In this document: positions 1 through 9,792 of the stretch, in pieces | Layout: each line of letters opens with the position of its first letter | Numbering within the stretch: position 1 is the first letter of the stretch | Assembly (NCBI GenBank): GCA_910578965.1 | Contig: CAJTSP010000011.1 | Location: 11,562-34,801 of the forward strand | Length of the DNA: 23,240 nt | From: an uncultured Oscillospiraceae bacterium | GTDB taxonomy: Bacteria; Bacillota; Clostridia; Oscillospirales; Ruminococcaceae | Reading direction: 5' to 3' | Made by a program: the position numbers and the translations under genes | The notes under the pieces: generated by a model | Databases searched by the model: none | Seen by the model: the letters and a program-made list of their open reading frames with translations, nothing else | Told to the model about the DNA's origin: nothing

Positions 1-207
1 GTAACCTCTATCGGCTCGAGTGCGTTCTATGGCTGCAGCAGCCTTGCCGGGGTCGAATTCCCGGCCAGTGTAACCTCTATCGGCTCGAGTGCGTTCTATG
101 GCTGCAGCAGCCTTGCCGGGGTCGTCCTCCCGGCAGGTATCACAAAAATTGAGGAAAAAACGTTTTATGGCTGCAGCAGCCTTGTTGAGATTGCAATCCC
201 GGAAGGC
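1..207 (+). repeat. In-frame tandem 69-bp LRR repeats
   Basis: Bases 1-69 and 70-138 match at 64 of 69 positions, the first 55 being identical. A third, diverged unit (139-207) keeps the core that encodes FYGCSSL. Each unit is 23 codons, one BspA-type leucine-rich repeat, so copy-number change would not disturb the frame. The array probably continues upstream of the window. Confidence 0.9.
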
Positions 208-3200
208 GTGGCCTCAATTGGAAGCTATGCATTTAGTTATTCGGGATTGACTTCCATTGTGGTGCCAGGCAATGTGCAGGAAATTCGGGATAATGCATTC
301 TATCGCTGCTTGGATCTTAAGAGCGCCGTAATTTTAGACGGCGTCCGTTCGCTTGGGGTATCCGTTTTCTCTTACTGCGAAAACCTCGAAAAAGTTCAAA
401 TTGCAGACAGCGTGGAGGCTATAGGGAACTATGCGTTCTCGCGCTGCCGCAAATTAACGGAGCTCAAGCTTCCCGAAAACCCTGCCTTCACAACGATCAA
501 CGGCGGGAGCGATAGATGGAACGGCTATTTTTACGAGTGCGTTTCTTTGCATGAGCTGGTTATTCCTGAGAGCGTTAAAACTTTGACGGGCTATGTGTTC
601 AACGGGGGGGCCCTTACCAGGGTGACGCTTCCGGACGGCCTGGAGATGCTTGGCAGCCTGACCTTTGAAGGCAGTAGCGTGAAAGAGGTTGTTTGGAGCG
701 CAAGCAACGTTTCGGAGGGCATAACGGCCAAAGCGGCAAAAACCTGGAAGCTTCTTATCCCCCCAAAAGGGCAGGCGCTCACCGCCGGGCAGCTAAACAG
801 CCTGCACAACTGCGGTATGAGGGATATAGCGTTTTGGGGCGAGGGGACAATTTCCTTCCCCGAGGGGACATCCGCATCCAACCTGCCCGGCTGGGCCGGC
901 CGCCTTGCGGCGGGGAGCTATTATATTGCCGAGGATGGCTCGGTGTATTTGCTGCGGGATGACGGGGCCGTACTGGTGCACGCCTCCGTTAAAACGGCAG
1001 GGTATACGATCCCTCAGGCCGTTAATGGCAAAACCGTTATCGGCGTTGGTTCTTATGCCTTTGAGCAGGCGTATGAGCTGACAAAGCTGACCTTTGAAAA
1101 GCCCGAGTGCATTACTGAGCTGGCCAGCTATGCCTTTGCAAATGCCTCAAGCCTTGCCTCCATTAATGGCTGCACAACCGAAGTGGGACTCAAGGAGTTT
1201 TTCAGGGAAAAAAGCTCTGGGGTTCAGCTTGGTATTGGATTGGTAAGGGGCACGCAGATGCAGTCCCTGCCGGACGAAAGCGTCTATGCGTATGAGCTGG
1301 AAACCGACCCTGTAGCAAATACGGTATCCAACGATCCCAGGACCACAAGCATAACGCTTACCTTTAATACCAGCGATTCGGCCTACAAGGAAATTATCAA
1401 AGAGTCGGAGCAGGAATATACGGCCTTGACCGGCAGGACCTTTACCCTCGATTTTAAGCTGAATACAAACATCCTAGATCCTAAGGATCTGCCGCAGGAT
1501 ACAGACGAAGAAATTCGCATCTATATCCGATTTACCGGTACAGGCGGCATGGTGGGCGGCGGCTTCCCCATAGGCGAGGAAAGCATTATTGCGGGGCAGG
1601 CCGGTAATAATCTTGTTGATGTGGCATCCATGACGCTGCATGAGATAGAAAAGGGCCGCCTGTACTGCATGTCCATCAAGGGAATCTATACCGGCGCAAC
1701 CGCCTCCAATTCGTTCAGCCTGAGCTATCCTTCGGCCTATAACCAGCCCGGAGGCGACGCGCTGGTTTGGTGCACGGTAGCGCCTTCTGCACAAGAGATC
1801 ACGGCTGCCGATTTTGGGATATTGCCGGAAGGAAAAACCATGTGGTTTTCTTGGGTTACCCAGCGGGACGAATATTATCTCAACCCCAATTCCCGGGGGA
1901 GTACCGAGCGGTACCCGTCGGGTTATCAGAATAAGGATTTGAAGGTCTCGGCAAAATATCAAGACGGGCAGACCCTGCTGTATCTCGAGGATACGTATAT
2001 AGACAATTATAAACGGGACAGCCGTGTAAGGATATCCTATTTCCCGCAGCTTTATAACGCAACCAACCGGCACGAAAACACATCTGAAAACAGCCGGGTG
2101 GGGATACAGTATGCAACGGGTGTCGATTATGTCCAGACGGTGACACTCTCTGATGGGCTACGCTTCCCCCAAAAGTTTGTAGAGGATGTACTGGCCGGGA
2201 ATTATACCGTCCGCTCGGCGTATTCCTATTATTATAACACGGTCGATACTATCACAACATCCGGCGGTGAGCTCTCTTTTGAAAAGGGATGGCTCAATGT
2301 TTCCCTCAAGGATGTACAGTTTGAGTTTAGCGAAGACCGAAAAACCATGACCCTGCGCTACAGCGACCTGAACAGGAGCATGGACGAGTATGGCATCCCC
2401 AAAGAAAATCTGGCCAGCTATAGCTTTGGGAAAGTTTCGGGGATTCAGGGCGCATGGCTGACCCTGCCTTATTTGGAACTGGAGGACAGCCCCCAGTATC
2501 GCAAGGAGGGCCAGACCTTTACGATTACTAGCACCCTGGAGGGGACGGTCAATTACCCGTTCTCGCCCAGCCAGAAGCTGCCGGTCTGCAGCACAGTAGC
2601 AGAATGGAAGGAGTGGAAACAAGGCGGCGGGCAAGCCGCACAGCAATCCTGTACCGAAATGCGTACGGCGACCCTCCAACGGGGAGAGGTTACTGTTTCT
2701 AAGACCGGCTTTTCTGGCGAACTTAGGAGTTCTGGAGTCTTTACCCTCTTGCTCAAGAATACCGACATCGAGCCGAGCGAGCCGTACCAGAGCATTTCCG
2801 ACCCTATCCCGGCCGATTACTACCTGCGGGCGCAGGATATCGAAAATCTCTTTAAGGATAACCTGGCCCAAACGGACGAAGAGCTGACCATTACAATCAC
2901 GCATGCCCAGCGGATTGCCCCGGAATATGTGCCGGAGCGGCGAATCTATTATTTCGAGAGGGCCGATTCTCGCTTTGTGCACGAATATACATCAGAAAAT
3001 GTCCAAGAAAAATATGGGGCGTATGCGTATATATTCCCGCAGTTGCCGCAGTATATCAGCAATAATGCGCCACTTGCGGTTTGCACAACAGAGTACGCCA
3101 CCAAAGGGCAGGAGGGCACCATCACAATCCGCTGGCAGGATCAAGGCCGCACCGCCCTGCGTATGGAATACCGGCAGGCAGAGGGACTGCTCGACCGTAT

Positions 3201-6200
3201 CCTTGGCGATTATGAGGTGATCGAGGATATTCCGCCAACGCAGGCGAGCATCCAGGAGGCCTTTGACAAGCTGCGGTTTATTGTTTCGGCACCAACAGAA
3301 TACCATGTTGAATGGCGCTGGGAAGAGGGCAAGGTTGTCCAGGCCGGCAGCGAGCTTACCAGGAAGCTTTACGCTGCGCTGAAAGATACATTTATGCGGC
3401 TCCCTGTTGACCGCGTGGGCAACCTGAACGGGGACCTTGCAAAGACCTCTGTAGATATTGCACCTAACGTCGCGTACTTTACGCCGGTTGATCCTTTTGC
3501 GGCGCCACTGGAGTACGTTTATAAAGGGTATGCCCAGACCGAAATCTGGCTCCAGCCGTCGGTTGTAAAAGACAGCAGCGGCAATGTAATTGGCGAAGAC
3601 GGAAGCAGCAGCCTGAAGGTTGGCGACCGCCTGTCCTGTACCCTGCGGTGTGGAGGGAAATATCTTAGTTCGAGGTATGGTGGGAGCTACCTGATGCTTG
3701 GGGTGCAGCTTCAGCCTGGGCAAACGGTGCTGGCAGAAAAGAATAACAACCCAGCCCTTGCCAGCCAAGGCCTGCGCGTGGTTACGCTTAAAAACATCGA
3801 GTACTATGTCCTGGAACAGCAGGGCGTCTACCATAACGTAAAGCTGAACGGCAAAACGGCCGATACCGTTACGGTAGTAGGGCAGGGCGCCGGGCAGTGT
3901 ACCACAGAAGTAAAGTTCTACATGAGTGGCAGCAATATGGGGAGCAGCGGCGCAAGCGTCGAATTTTACATGCTGGCGGGCGGAGAGGGTGGCCTACCCA
4001 CAGAATTCCGGCGCACCGCCTGGCTGGGAGATCATTATGGCCGCCGGCTTTACCAAGGCAGCGTGTTTAAGGTGCTTCGCAGCAGCAAAGCCATTGTAGC
4101 CACACAGCGCCCCGGCAAGCCGGTGCAGCAGATTGCCCCTGCGACGTTCTCATTGCTTCATGAAGGGGAATCGGTTACCTATCGGCTGCAGGTCTCGCTG
4201 GAAAGCGAAGCCAACAGCGGAACCGACAGCTATGCCATCATCAAGGGGTCAGAAATACAGGATAATCTGCCGCTTACAATCCCTGGCTGCGAGTGGACAA
4301 AAGACAATGTTACTGTTATGTATAAAGGGCAGCCGATGGAGGATGGGTGCTGGGAAATCGTTACAAAATCCAGCTCGTCTCAAAGTGTCTCACAGTATAT
4401 CCGGTGGAACGACAACCTTGAGCTCACGGTTGCAAACAATGCGCCGTGCGAAATATTCGTAACCTTGACCTACCCCAGTGGAGAGGCCTGGCAAAAGTAT
4501 TTTGCTAAATACGGCTCTGCCAGCCTGACCAATACGTTTGTCCGGCAGGGGATTTCGTCGAGCGTTACCCATCAGTTGGTGCAAAACAGCGTTGCAGTAC
4601 TGCGTAAAGGCGTGCTCAAAACAGGCTATGAATATTCTAAGCTTAGTGTTGAGGCGTATGCAGGTACAAGATACACTTCTGTTACAGGCAGCCTTATGCA
4701 AACCGACAGCAGGCTGCTGTACATAAACAACGATGCAGCTACGCGGACCGTGACCTATTATATCTCGGTATATAATGCAAGCCCCTCGCGCGTTTACCTT
4801 ACCGAGATACAGGACATCCTGCCGGACGGTTTTACCCTAAAGCGAATGGGGGGCAGCAGCTATGACTATAGCAGCCGTTCCGGAACCTCCATGGCGCAGG
4901 AAGATAAATACACTACTTCTTGGGGAAATCGCTATTATACAGTGCAAACCGTTGAGCCCTATGATGAAGGCTACCACTATCTGGCGGCCAATATCACGGC
5001 GCATGTCATATCCCAAGACGAACAGCAGCTTCTCCGTTTTACCTTTTCGCAGCCTTCCAGCGTAAGCAGCGGCCTGCGGAGCGTTGGCTACGATGCCGCC
5101 ACGGGGCTGTGTTATCTGGAGCGGGGGGAAGCGGTTGTATTTCAGTACACCTGCTGTACCAACGGATATGCGGATACGGAGGATATCGCCGTTAATGCGG
5201 CGGCTATGCCCTACTATAATTACAGCGATAATGAGCTGAGCCTGGCTGCCGGTAAAGTGATCCATCTAAGGCAGAACACCGGTACAGACGACAGCATTCC
5301 CAACGACGGTGAGGCGTACCTTTGGAGCAACGACTATGCAACAGGGGTGGCGGGCTTTGTTGCTCCCACGGCCTATGCAGGCGATACGCAGCAGTGGCTA
5401 GCCTCCGATGTCCAGATGGAACGCGGCGAGCTTAAACCGGGCATTGATAAAAAGCTGGTAAGCGTGCTCAGAACAGATGTGAACACACACATAACAACCG
5501 AGCTGAAGGATCCTACCAAGGAGCACCTGACCTCGGCGGACGTGCTGAAATGGGAGGTGACGGCAACCAATGAGGGCGGCGCACCCATCTACGATTATGT
5601 GCTGTCGGATGTAATGCAAAGCCCGTATTTGTATACCGGGGAGCTTCAGTACAGATTGAATGTGGGCAGCGCGGCTGTGGCCCAATCGTGGTTTGAGTAT
5701 TACCCTAAGAACATTCCGTGGGAAGATGTTAGAGCGGAGTACCAAGCGGAATACGAAAAAAATGAAAAAAATCAGGATAGTAATTGGCCGGAGTATAGAA
5801 AAAACCTGTGGGCGCAGTATACTCTGTTGCGGTTTGGCGAGTGGACGCTGGATGAGAATAACCAGCCTATGTCGGTAAGGGTAACGGGCTACAGCACTCA
5901 CTTTAGTCCGCAGGAGCAATGGCCGGAGCTGGCTGTAAACGGCCCCGAGGTTAAGTTTACAACCAGGTACTGGAAAGCCACATCTGTTAACGGAACACAA
6001 GAGACCACCTTCTATGCTTCCCTTACCCAAAGCAAGAGCGGGGCACTGGCGTTGCATCTCCGTTTCCCGGATGAGCAGATGGCAATCCCGGCCTACGGCT
6101 CTGCCACGCTTACCCTGTGTACAAAAACCGCGCTGAAAAACGTTTTTGTCAGCAACTACACCTATACCAACCTTGCCTACCTTACCCCGCTGGCCCAGCC

Positions 6201-7935
6201 TTGGGGCGAGATGGCGGCGGGCGAACGGGTGCTTGGGTACACAACCCCATTCAACCAGGATGAGCCTATGGATGCGGTACGCGACAGCGCAACCGCTACC
6301 ATCAGTGGCATTGAGGTTACTACCTCTAAGCTTTTGCTGAAACAGGGCGATAATACAGCCGACTCAATCTATCTTAACACACTGCAGCAGCAGGGTGACG
6401 AACCGTTTACATACGAGCTTTCGGTGGTAAACAATCAAGAAGCCGGCACGATGAAAAGGCTTGTGATGATTGATACGCTGCCTTATGTAAACGACCATAC
6501 CGCTTTCTTTGAGGAAGACAGCCGCGGTAGCCAGTTTGCGGCGGAATTTGCTGCAAGCCTTAATCCGGTTGTTGTGGTAAAAGACGAGGAGGGAGAAGAA
6601 CGTTCCCTTGTTTTAGAAGAGGATTATGAGATTTATCTGTCTGACAAAACAGAATTCGCCCTCAACGATTGGACCGACTCCGAAAAGGAGGAAAGCAAGC
6701 CCCAAGGCTGGAAAACGCTCCGAGAAGCAATGAGCGAGGAGGGATGGCAACAAAAATACAAAACTATTCGGCTGGTGGTTAAAGAAACAGCCTCCAAACA
6801 AATTGGAGAGAACGAGACGGTGATCCTGCGCTTTGACTGCGAGGTTGGCAAAGAGTATCAGGGGAACCTTACGCCGGGTATGACTGCCTGGAACAGCTTT
6901 GGATACATGTACATGAACAACGCCGATAAGTACTATACGGCGTCTCCCGGCAAGGTGGGGGCCATAGTGCCCGGTGTGCCGGAGCTCACCAAGCTTCTGC
7001 GCCTGGCCAGCAATAAACCGTTTGCGGCCGAAGGGGCCGAAAGCTTCCGGTTCCTGATTTATCGGGGTGCAAAGGTGGCCGGAGTAACCGGCGATCAGAC
7101 CGACCAAGAGATTGCTGAGGCGCTGGATAAGGCTGGGCGTGCGTACATGGTGATAACCGTGGACGTGAAAGAGGGCGATTCGGCCTCTGTCCCGCAACTG
7201 CTGGAAAACCAGCATGTCTGGCGCTGTGGGCTAAACGGCTTTGAGCCAACAGAGCAGCTTTGGGACTGGATGCCCAAAGAAGGAGACAAAAAGTATACGA
7301 TCTTGGAGCTTGGTTCCGAGTCCATGCAAAGCGGCGAGTACCTGCTGGGCTCTATCAACAATTCCAGCAAGAACCCTGTCGACGGCCTGACCTTTACGTA
7401 TGTGCCGGAAATCAATCAGCAGATCAAGTGCACAAACATCCGCAGCGAGTGGCAACTGCTGCTGCACAAGATCGACGCGGATAACCTGATGGGCCTGCCG
7501 GGCGCGGTATTTGCACTGTACAGCCCGGAAGAAAAAGATAAGATGGAGGACGAGGCAGTTGCTGATTGGCAAGAGACATATTCCGGCCTGGATGATACCT
7601 ATACAGAAAACGGGACGGCCTATTATCTTATGGACATCCGTACGACCAATAACGGCGGCATGATCGATTGGAGCGGCCTGCTGCGCGGCGAGTATGCCTA
7701 CTGCGAGCTGCGCGCGCCGGACGGGTACCGCCTCAAAACGGGCTACACGGTGGTAACAAAGCCGGCCGACGGCAATTCCGTTTCCGAAACTGTCACCAAC
7801 CGTTTGGGCTATGAAATGCCCAAAACCGGCGGCGTCGGCACAATGCCGTTTATCCTGTCCGGTACGGCGGTGATGCTTGGCGCGCTGCTGCTTTGGAACA
7901 AGCGCAGGCGCACAGGGGAGGTGGATGCCTCCTGA
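1..7935 (+). CDS. Giant LRR/SpaA-type surface adhesin, probable ancillary or tip pilin, 5' partial
   Basis: The frame is open from base 1, so the start and signal peptide lie upstream; 2644 residues are visible. Residues 1 to about 235 are BspA-type leucine-rich repeats of about 23 residues (motifs such as GCSSL and SIGSSAFYG), with two further units near 340-390. Long beta-rich stalk regions follow, including DUF11-like stretches near nt 4740, 5530 and 6400 (YYISVYNAS, WEVTATNEGG, YELSVVNN). A SpaA/Cna-B-like domain (nt 7450-7800) carries HKID lysine and CELRAPDGY glutamate, the usual isopeptide pair. MPKTGG at nt 7816-7833, a hydrophobic segment and an RRR tail form an LPXTG-type sorting signal. 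Expected role: cell-wall or pilus-linked adhesin, with the LRR head binding host or bacterial surfaces (inferred). It precedes the major pilin and sortase C, the usual place for a tip subunit. It looks more AT-rich than the genes after it. The anchor call is firm; the ligand is unknown. Confidence 0.9.
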   Translation, partial: VTSIGSSAFYGCSSLAGVEFPASVTSIGSSAFYGCSSLAGVVLPAGITKIEEKTFYGCSSLVEIAIPEGVASIGSYAFSYSGLTSIVVPGNVQEIRDNAFYRCLDLKSAVILDGVRSLGVSVFSYCENLEKVQIADSVEAIGNYAFSRCRKLTELKLPENPAFTTINGGSDRWNGYFYECVSLHELVIPESVKTLTGYVFNGGALTRVTLPDGLEMLGSLTFEGSSVKEVVWSASNVSEGITAKAAKTWKLLIPPKGQALTAGQLNSLHNCGMRDIAFWGEGTISFPEGTSASNLPGWAGRLAAGSYYIAEDGSVYLLRDDGAVLVHASVKTAGYTIPQAVNGKTVIGVGSYAFEQAYELTKLTFEKPECITELASYAFANASSLASINGCTTEVGLKEFFREKSSGVQLGIGLVRGTQMQSLPDESVYAYELETDPVANTVSNDPRTTSITLTFNTSDSAYKEIIKESEQEYTALTGRTFTLDFKLNTNILDPKDLPQDTDEEIRIYIRFTGTGGMVGGGFPIGEESIIAGQAGNNLVDVASMTLHEIEKGRLYCMSIKGIYTGATASNSFSLSYPSAYNQPGGDALVWCTVAPSAQEITAADFGILPEGKTMWFSWVTQRDEYYLNPNSRGSTERYPSGYQNKDLKVSAKYQDGQTLLYLEDTYIDNYKRDSRVRISYFPQLYNATNRHENTSENSRVGIQYATGVDYVQTVTLSDGLRFPQKFVEDVLAGNYTVRSAYSYYYNTVDTITTSGGELSFEKGWLNVSLKDVQFEFSEDRKTMTLRYSDLNRSMDEYGIPKENLASYSFGKVSGIQGAWLTLPYLELEDSPQYRKEGQTFTITSTLEGTVNYPFSPSQKLPVCSTVAEWKEWKQGGGQAAQQSCTEMRTATLQRGEVTVSKTGFSGELRSSGVFTLLLKNTDIEPSEPYQSISDPIPADYYLRAQDIENLFKDNLAQTDEELTITITHAQRIAPEYVPERRIYYFERADSRFVHEYTSENVQEKYGAYAYIFPQLPQYISNNAPLAVCTTEYATKGQEGTITIRWQDQGRTALRMEYRQAEGLLDRILGDYEVIEDIPPTQASIQEAFDKLRFIVSAPTEYHVEWRWEEGKVVQAGSELTRKLYAALKDTFMRLPVDRVGNLNGDLAKTSVDIAPNVAYFTPVDPFAAPLEYVYKGYAQTEIWLQPSVVKDSSGNVIGEDGSSSLKVGDRLSCTLRCGGKYLSSRYGGSYLMLGVQLQPGQTVLAEKNNNPALASQGLRVVTLKNIEYYVLEQQGVYHNVKLNGKTADTVTVVGQGAGQCTTEVKFYMSGSNMGSSGASVEFYMLAGGEGGLPTEFRRTAWLGDHYGRRLYQGSVFKVLRSSKAIVATQRPGKPVQQIAPATFSLLHEGESVTYRLQVSLESEANSGTDSYAIIKGSEIQDNLPLTIPGCEWTKDNVTVMYKGQPMEDGCWEIVTKSSSSQSVSQYIRWNDNLELTVANNAPCEIFVTLTYPSGEAWQKYFAKYGSASLTNTFVRQGISSSVTHQLVQNSVAVLRKGVLKTGYEYSKLSVEAYAGTRYTSVTGSLMQTDSRLLYINNDAATRTVTYYISVYNASPSRVYLTEIQDILPDGFTLKRMGGSSYDYSSRSGTSMAQEDKYTTSWGNRYYTVQTVEPYDEGYHYLAANITAHVISQDEQQLLRFTFSQPSSVSSGLRSVGYDAATGLCYLERGEAVVFQYTCCTNGYADTEDIAVNAAAMPYYNYSDNELSLAAGKVIHLRQNTGTDDSIPNDGEAYLWSNDYATGVAGFVAPTAYAGDTQQWLASDVQMERGELKPGIDKKLVSVLRTDVNTHITTELKDPTKEHLTSADVLKWEVTATNEGGAPIYDYVLSDVMQSPYLYTGELQYRLNVGSAAVAQSWFEYYPKNIPWEDVRAEYQAEYEKNEKNQDSNWPEYRKNLWAQYTLLRFGEWTLDENNQPMSVRVTGYSTHFSPQEQWPELAVNGPEVKFTTRYWKATSVNGTQETTFYASLTQSKSGALALHLRFPDEQMAIPAYGSATLTLCTKTALKNVFVSNYTYTNLAYLTPLAQPWGEMAAGERVLGYTTPFNQDEPMDAVRDSATATISGIEVTTSKLLLKQGDNTADSIYLNTLQQQGDEPFTYELSVVNNQEAGTMKRLVMIDTLPYVNDHTAFFEEDSRGSQFAAEFAASLNPVVVVKDEEGEERSLVLEEDYEIYLSDKTEFALNDWTDSEKEESKPQGWKTLREAMSEEGWQQKYKTIRLVVKETASKQIGENETVILRFDCEVGKEYQGNLTPGMTAWNSFGYMYMNNADKYYTASPGKVGAIVPGVPELTKLLRLASNKPFAAEGAESFRFLIYRGAKVAGVTGDQTDQEIAEALDKAGRAYMVITVDVKEGDSASVPQLLENQHVWRCGLNGFEPTEQLWDWMPKEGDKKYTILELGSESMQSGEYLLGSINNSSKNPVDGLTFTYVPEINQQIKCTNIRSEWQLLLHKIDADNLMGLPGAVFALYSPEEKDKMEDEAVADWQETYSGLDDTYTENGTAYYLMDIRTTNNGGMIDWSGLLRGEYAYCELRAPDGYRLKTGYTVVTKPADGNSVSETVTNRLGYEMPKTGGVGTMPFILSGTAVMLGALLLWNKRRRTGEVDAS

Positions 7936-7975
7936 CCGTCAAGCGCGGCCTTGCCCCAAGCGCCCGCACCATCCC

Positions 7976-8007
7976 CCTGCCGGGGCGGATACGATCCCCC
8001 CGGCAGG
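7976..8007 (+). promoter_or_regulatory. Stem-loop between adhesin and major pilin genes
   Basis: A perfect 10-bp inverted repeat, CCTGCCGGGG at 7976-7985 and CCCCGGCAGG at 7998-8007, encloses a 12-nt loop. No T-run follows, so it is not a standard intrinsic terminator. It lies about 30 nt before the AGGAGG of the pilin gene. A role in mRNA processing or stability, or in setting the adhesin-to-pilin ratio, is inference. Confidence 0.5.
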
Positions 8008-8050
8008 CCGGCGCAGGCAAACCACAGATATACCGTTAGGAGGAAAACGT

Positions 8051-9574
8051 ATGAAGCAAGCAAAAAAGCTGCTGGCCCTTGTGCTGGCCCTGGCGCTCAG
8101 CCTTGCCGCCGTCCCCGTGTTTGCAGCGGATGAGGACAAAACCGGCATCACGGTGCTCAATGCAAAGGAAGGCGAGACCTACAGCGCCTATAAGGTCTTT
8201 GATGTGTCCTATGATGCAGACCAAGACATGTACGCCTATACAATCAGCGCTGACAGCCCCGTGCTGCAGGTACTGGCTAACGTGGATACAGCAGCGGGCA
8301 CGGCAACAAGCAAGTTCGAGGGCCTTACATTTACAAAGATACCCGAAAAGGCCCAATATAGCGTTGCGTTTAATAAAGAGACCTTCAGCGCCGCGGCGCT
8401 GGCCGCTTTCCTAAAGGGGCATCAGAACAGCTTGGGTGAGGCCGAGAACACCGAAACGGCTGCTGCGGACGGCCCGGTGAATCTTGATGTAGCCGAGGGC
8501 TATTACTTTGTTGCGAGCAGCAATACCGAGGCGCTCTGCAACCTGGACAACGTAACCCCTTATGTGGAAATCCGCAACAAAAGCAACATCGTGTTTGACA
8601 AAACGGTGGACGAGGAGAAGATTGTCGCCGCCAATGTTGGGCGGGTGGTGAGCTATAAGATTACGGGCGAGGTGCCCGAAACCGAGGGCTTTGAATCGTA
8701 TACGTATAAAATTACGGATACCATGAGCGCAGGGCTGACCCTGCAAGAGGGAACCCTCGAGATCCGCTTAAACGGTACGGAGTATAAGGAGGTAACGCCG
8801 AGCGTTGCCACTGCGGACGGCGTCAGCACGATTGTTGTTGATTTCAGCGAAAAGATTATGGACTTGGCCCCGGGCGCCACAATCGTGGTCAGCTATTCGG
8901 CTGAGGTGAACGAAAATGCGGTCGGTGCGGTTTCGCCCAACATCGCAACGCTCGAATACAGCAACGATCCCACCGTTACAGGGGTGGGCGGCACCGGCAC
9001 CGTTACAGAAAAGGCCTATGTTACCAACGGCAATATTGTTGTGGATAAATTCGTGAGCGGCTCGGACGATGTAAAGCTTGCGGGCGCAAAGTTCAAGCTG
9101 TACATGCTGGGCGAGAATGACGAGCATCTCTATTACCGGGTGGATGCGGATTACAAGGTTACCTTTGTTCCAGAAACCGAGACCGTAAAAGGCGACGAAA
9201 AGGCTACCAATGGCGACGGCGCAGCAAGCTTTGCCGGCTTGCCCGCCGGTACCTACTACCTGATTGAAACCGAGGCCCCCGCAGGCTACAATCTCATGAC
9301 CGAAGCAAAGGAAATCGCGATTCCCGAAGTAACGGTTACAGAGGGCGGCCTGCAGGTCAAAGAGGGCGAAACGGTTGAAAACAAAACAGATGCAACCGAA
9401 ATCAGTTTGATAAAGACAGCCCTTGTCCCGAACGAAAAGGGCGCCCAACTGCCCGCCACCGGCGGCATCGGCACCACCATCTTTTATGTGGCGGGCGCTA
9501 TCCTGTTGCTGGGCGCCGGCGTGCTGCTGGTGACCAAAAAGCGTGCCGAGGGCGGCGAGGAGCCCAAGGGCTGA
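8051..9574 (+). CDS. Major pilin backbone subunit, LPXTG-anchored, isopeptide D2 and SpaA domains
   Basis: This encodes a 507-residue precursor. The ATG at 8051 is chosen because AGGAGG (8038-8043) lies 7 nt before it and a clear signal peptide follows (lysines, hydrophobic core, VFA near residue 25). Residues about 178-310 resemble the fimbrial isopeptide D2 domain (FDKTV lysine 184, YSND asparagine 305). Residues about 328-430 are a SpaA/Cna-B domain with lysine 333 and the E-box YYLIETEAPAGY (glutamate 406). LPATGG begins at residue 467, followed by a membrane span and KKR tail. Family knowledge: a class C sortase cleaves LPXTG and joins it to a lysine of the next subunit, forming a covalent pilus. 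Lysine 177 in VEIRNK is a possible pilin-motif lysine, but the canonical YPK form is absent. The sortase gene follows directly. Confidence 0.93.
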   Translation: MKQAKKLLALVLALALSLAAVPVFAADEDKTGITVLNAKEGETYSAYKVFDVSYDADQDMYAYTISADSPVLQVLANVDTAAGTATSKFEGLTFTKIPEKAQYSVAFNKETFSAAALAAFLKGHQNSLGEAENTETAAADGPVNLDVAEGYYFVASSNTEALCNLDNVTPYVEIRNKSNIVFDKTVDEEKIVAANVGRVVSYKITGEVPETEGFESYTYKITDTMSAGLTLQEGTLEIRLNGTEYKEVTPSVATADGVSTIVVDFSEKIMDLAPGATIVVSYSAEVNENAVGAVSPNIATLEYSNDPTVTGVGGTGTVTEKAYVTNGNIVVDKFVSGSDDVKLAGAKFKLYMLGENDEHLYYRVDADYKVTFVPETETVKGDEKATNGDGAASFAGLPAGTYYLIETEAPAGYNLMTEAKEIAIPEVTVTEGGLQVKEGETVENKTDATEISLIKTALVPNEKGAQLPATGGIGTTIFYVAGAILLLGAGVLLVTKKRAEGGEEPKG

Positions 9575-9728
9575 GACGCCTTTGGCGGGGCCGTACCGCC
9601 CGGTAAGGCGGCGCGCGGCTGGCCCGCGCAGGCAGCGCGCAGATGAGGCCATCCGGCTTACCTACAGGGCTGCCGGGTGCACGGCTGGCGCTACCGGCGC
9701 ATCTGCAGCCCCCAAAAAACCTGAACCA

Positions 9729-9775
9729 TGCTGTTCCCGGGGCAAAAACAGGGCTGCCCCGCCCCGGGAGCAGCA
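9729..9775 (+). promoter_or_regulatory. Large stem-loop immediately upstream of the sortase C ribosome binding site
   Basis: Arms at 9729-9743 and 9761-9775 pair over 15 bp with one T-G wobble, around a 17-nt loop. The core is TCCCGGGGC with GCCCCGGGA. The stem ends 2 nt before AAGGAG (9778-9783), the sortase C ribosome binding site. No T-run follows. It may lower sortase translation, protect the transcript or mark a processing site in the pilin-sortase message; the function is inferred. Confidence 0.55.
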
Positions 9776-9792
9776 GCAAGGAGAGGCCTGCC

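Noticed and set aside
1..207. Short regular repeats that could suggest a CRISPR array
   Set aside because: Units are contiguous with no unique spacers, are exact multiples of three and encode leucine-rich repeats in the long open frame.
2158..2982. Long minus-strand open frame inside the adhesin gene
   Set aside because: It lies wholly within a strongly supported plus-strand coding region, has no ribosome site that I could see and shows no domain pattern. Similar shadow frames at 2992-3834, 5398-6057, 12221-13324 and 21143-22273 were dropped for the same reason.
7877..8050. Upstream extension of the major pilin frame to an ATG inside the adhesin gene
   Set aside because: The extension overlaps the adhesin end in another frame and buries the signal peptide. 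AGGAGG before 8051 fixes the true start.
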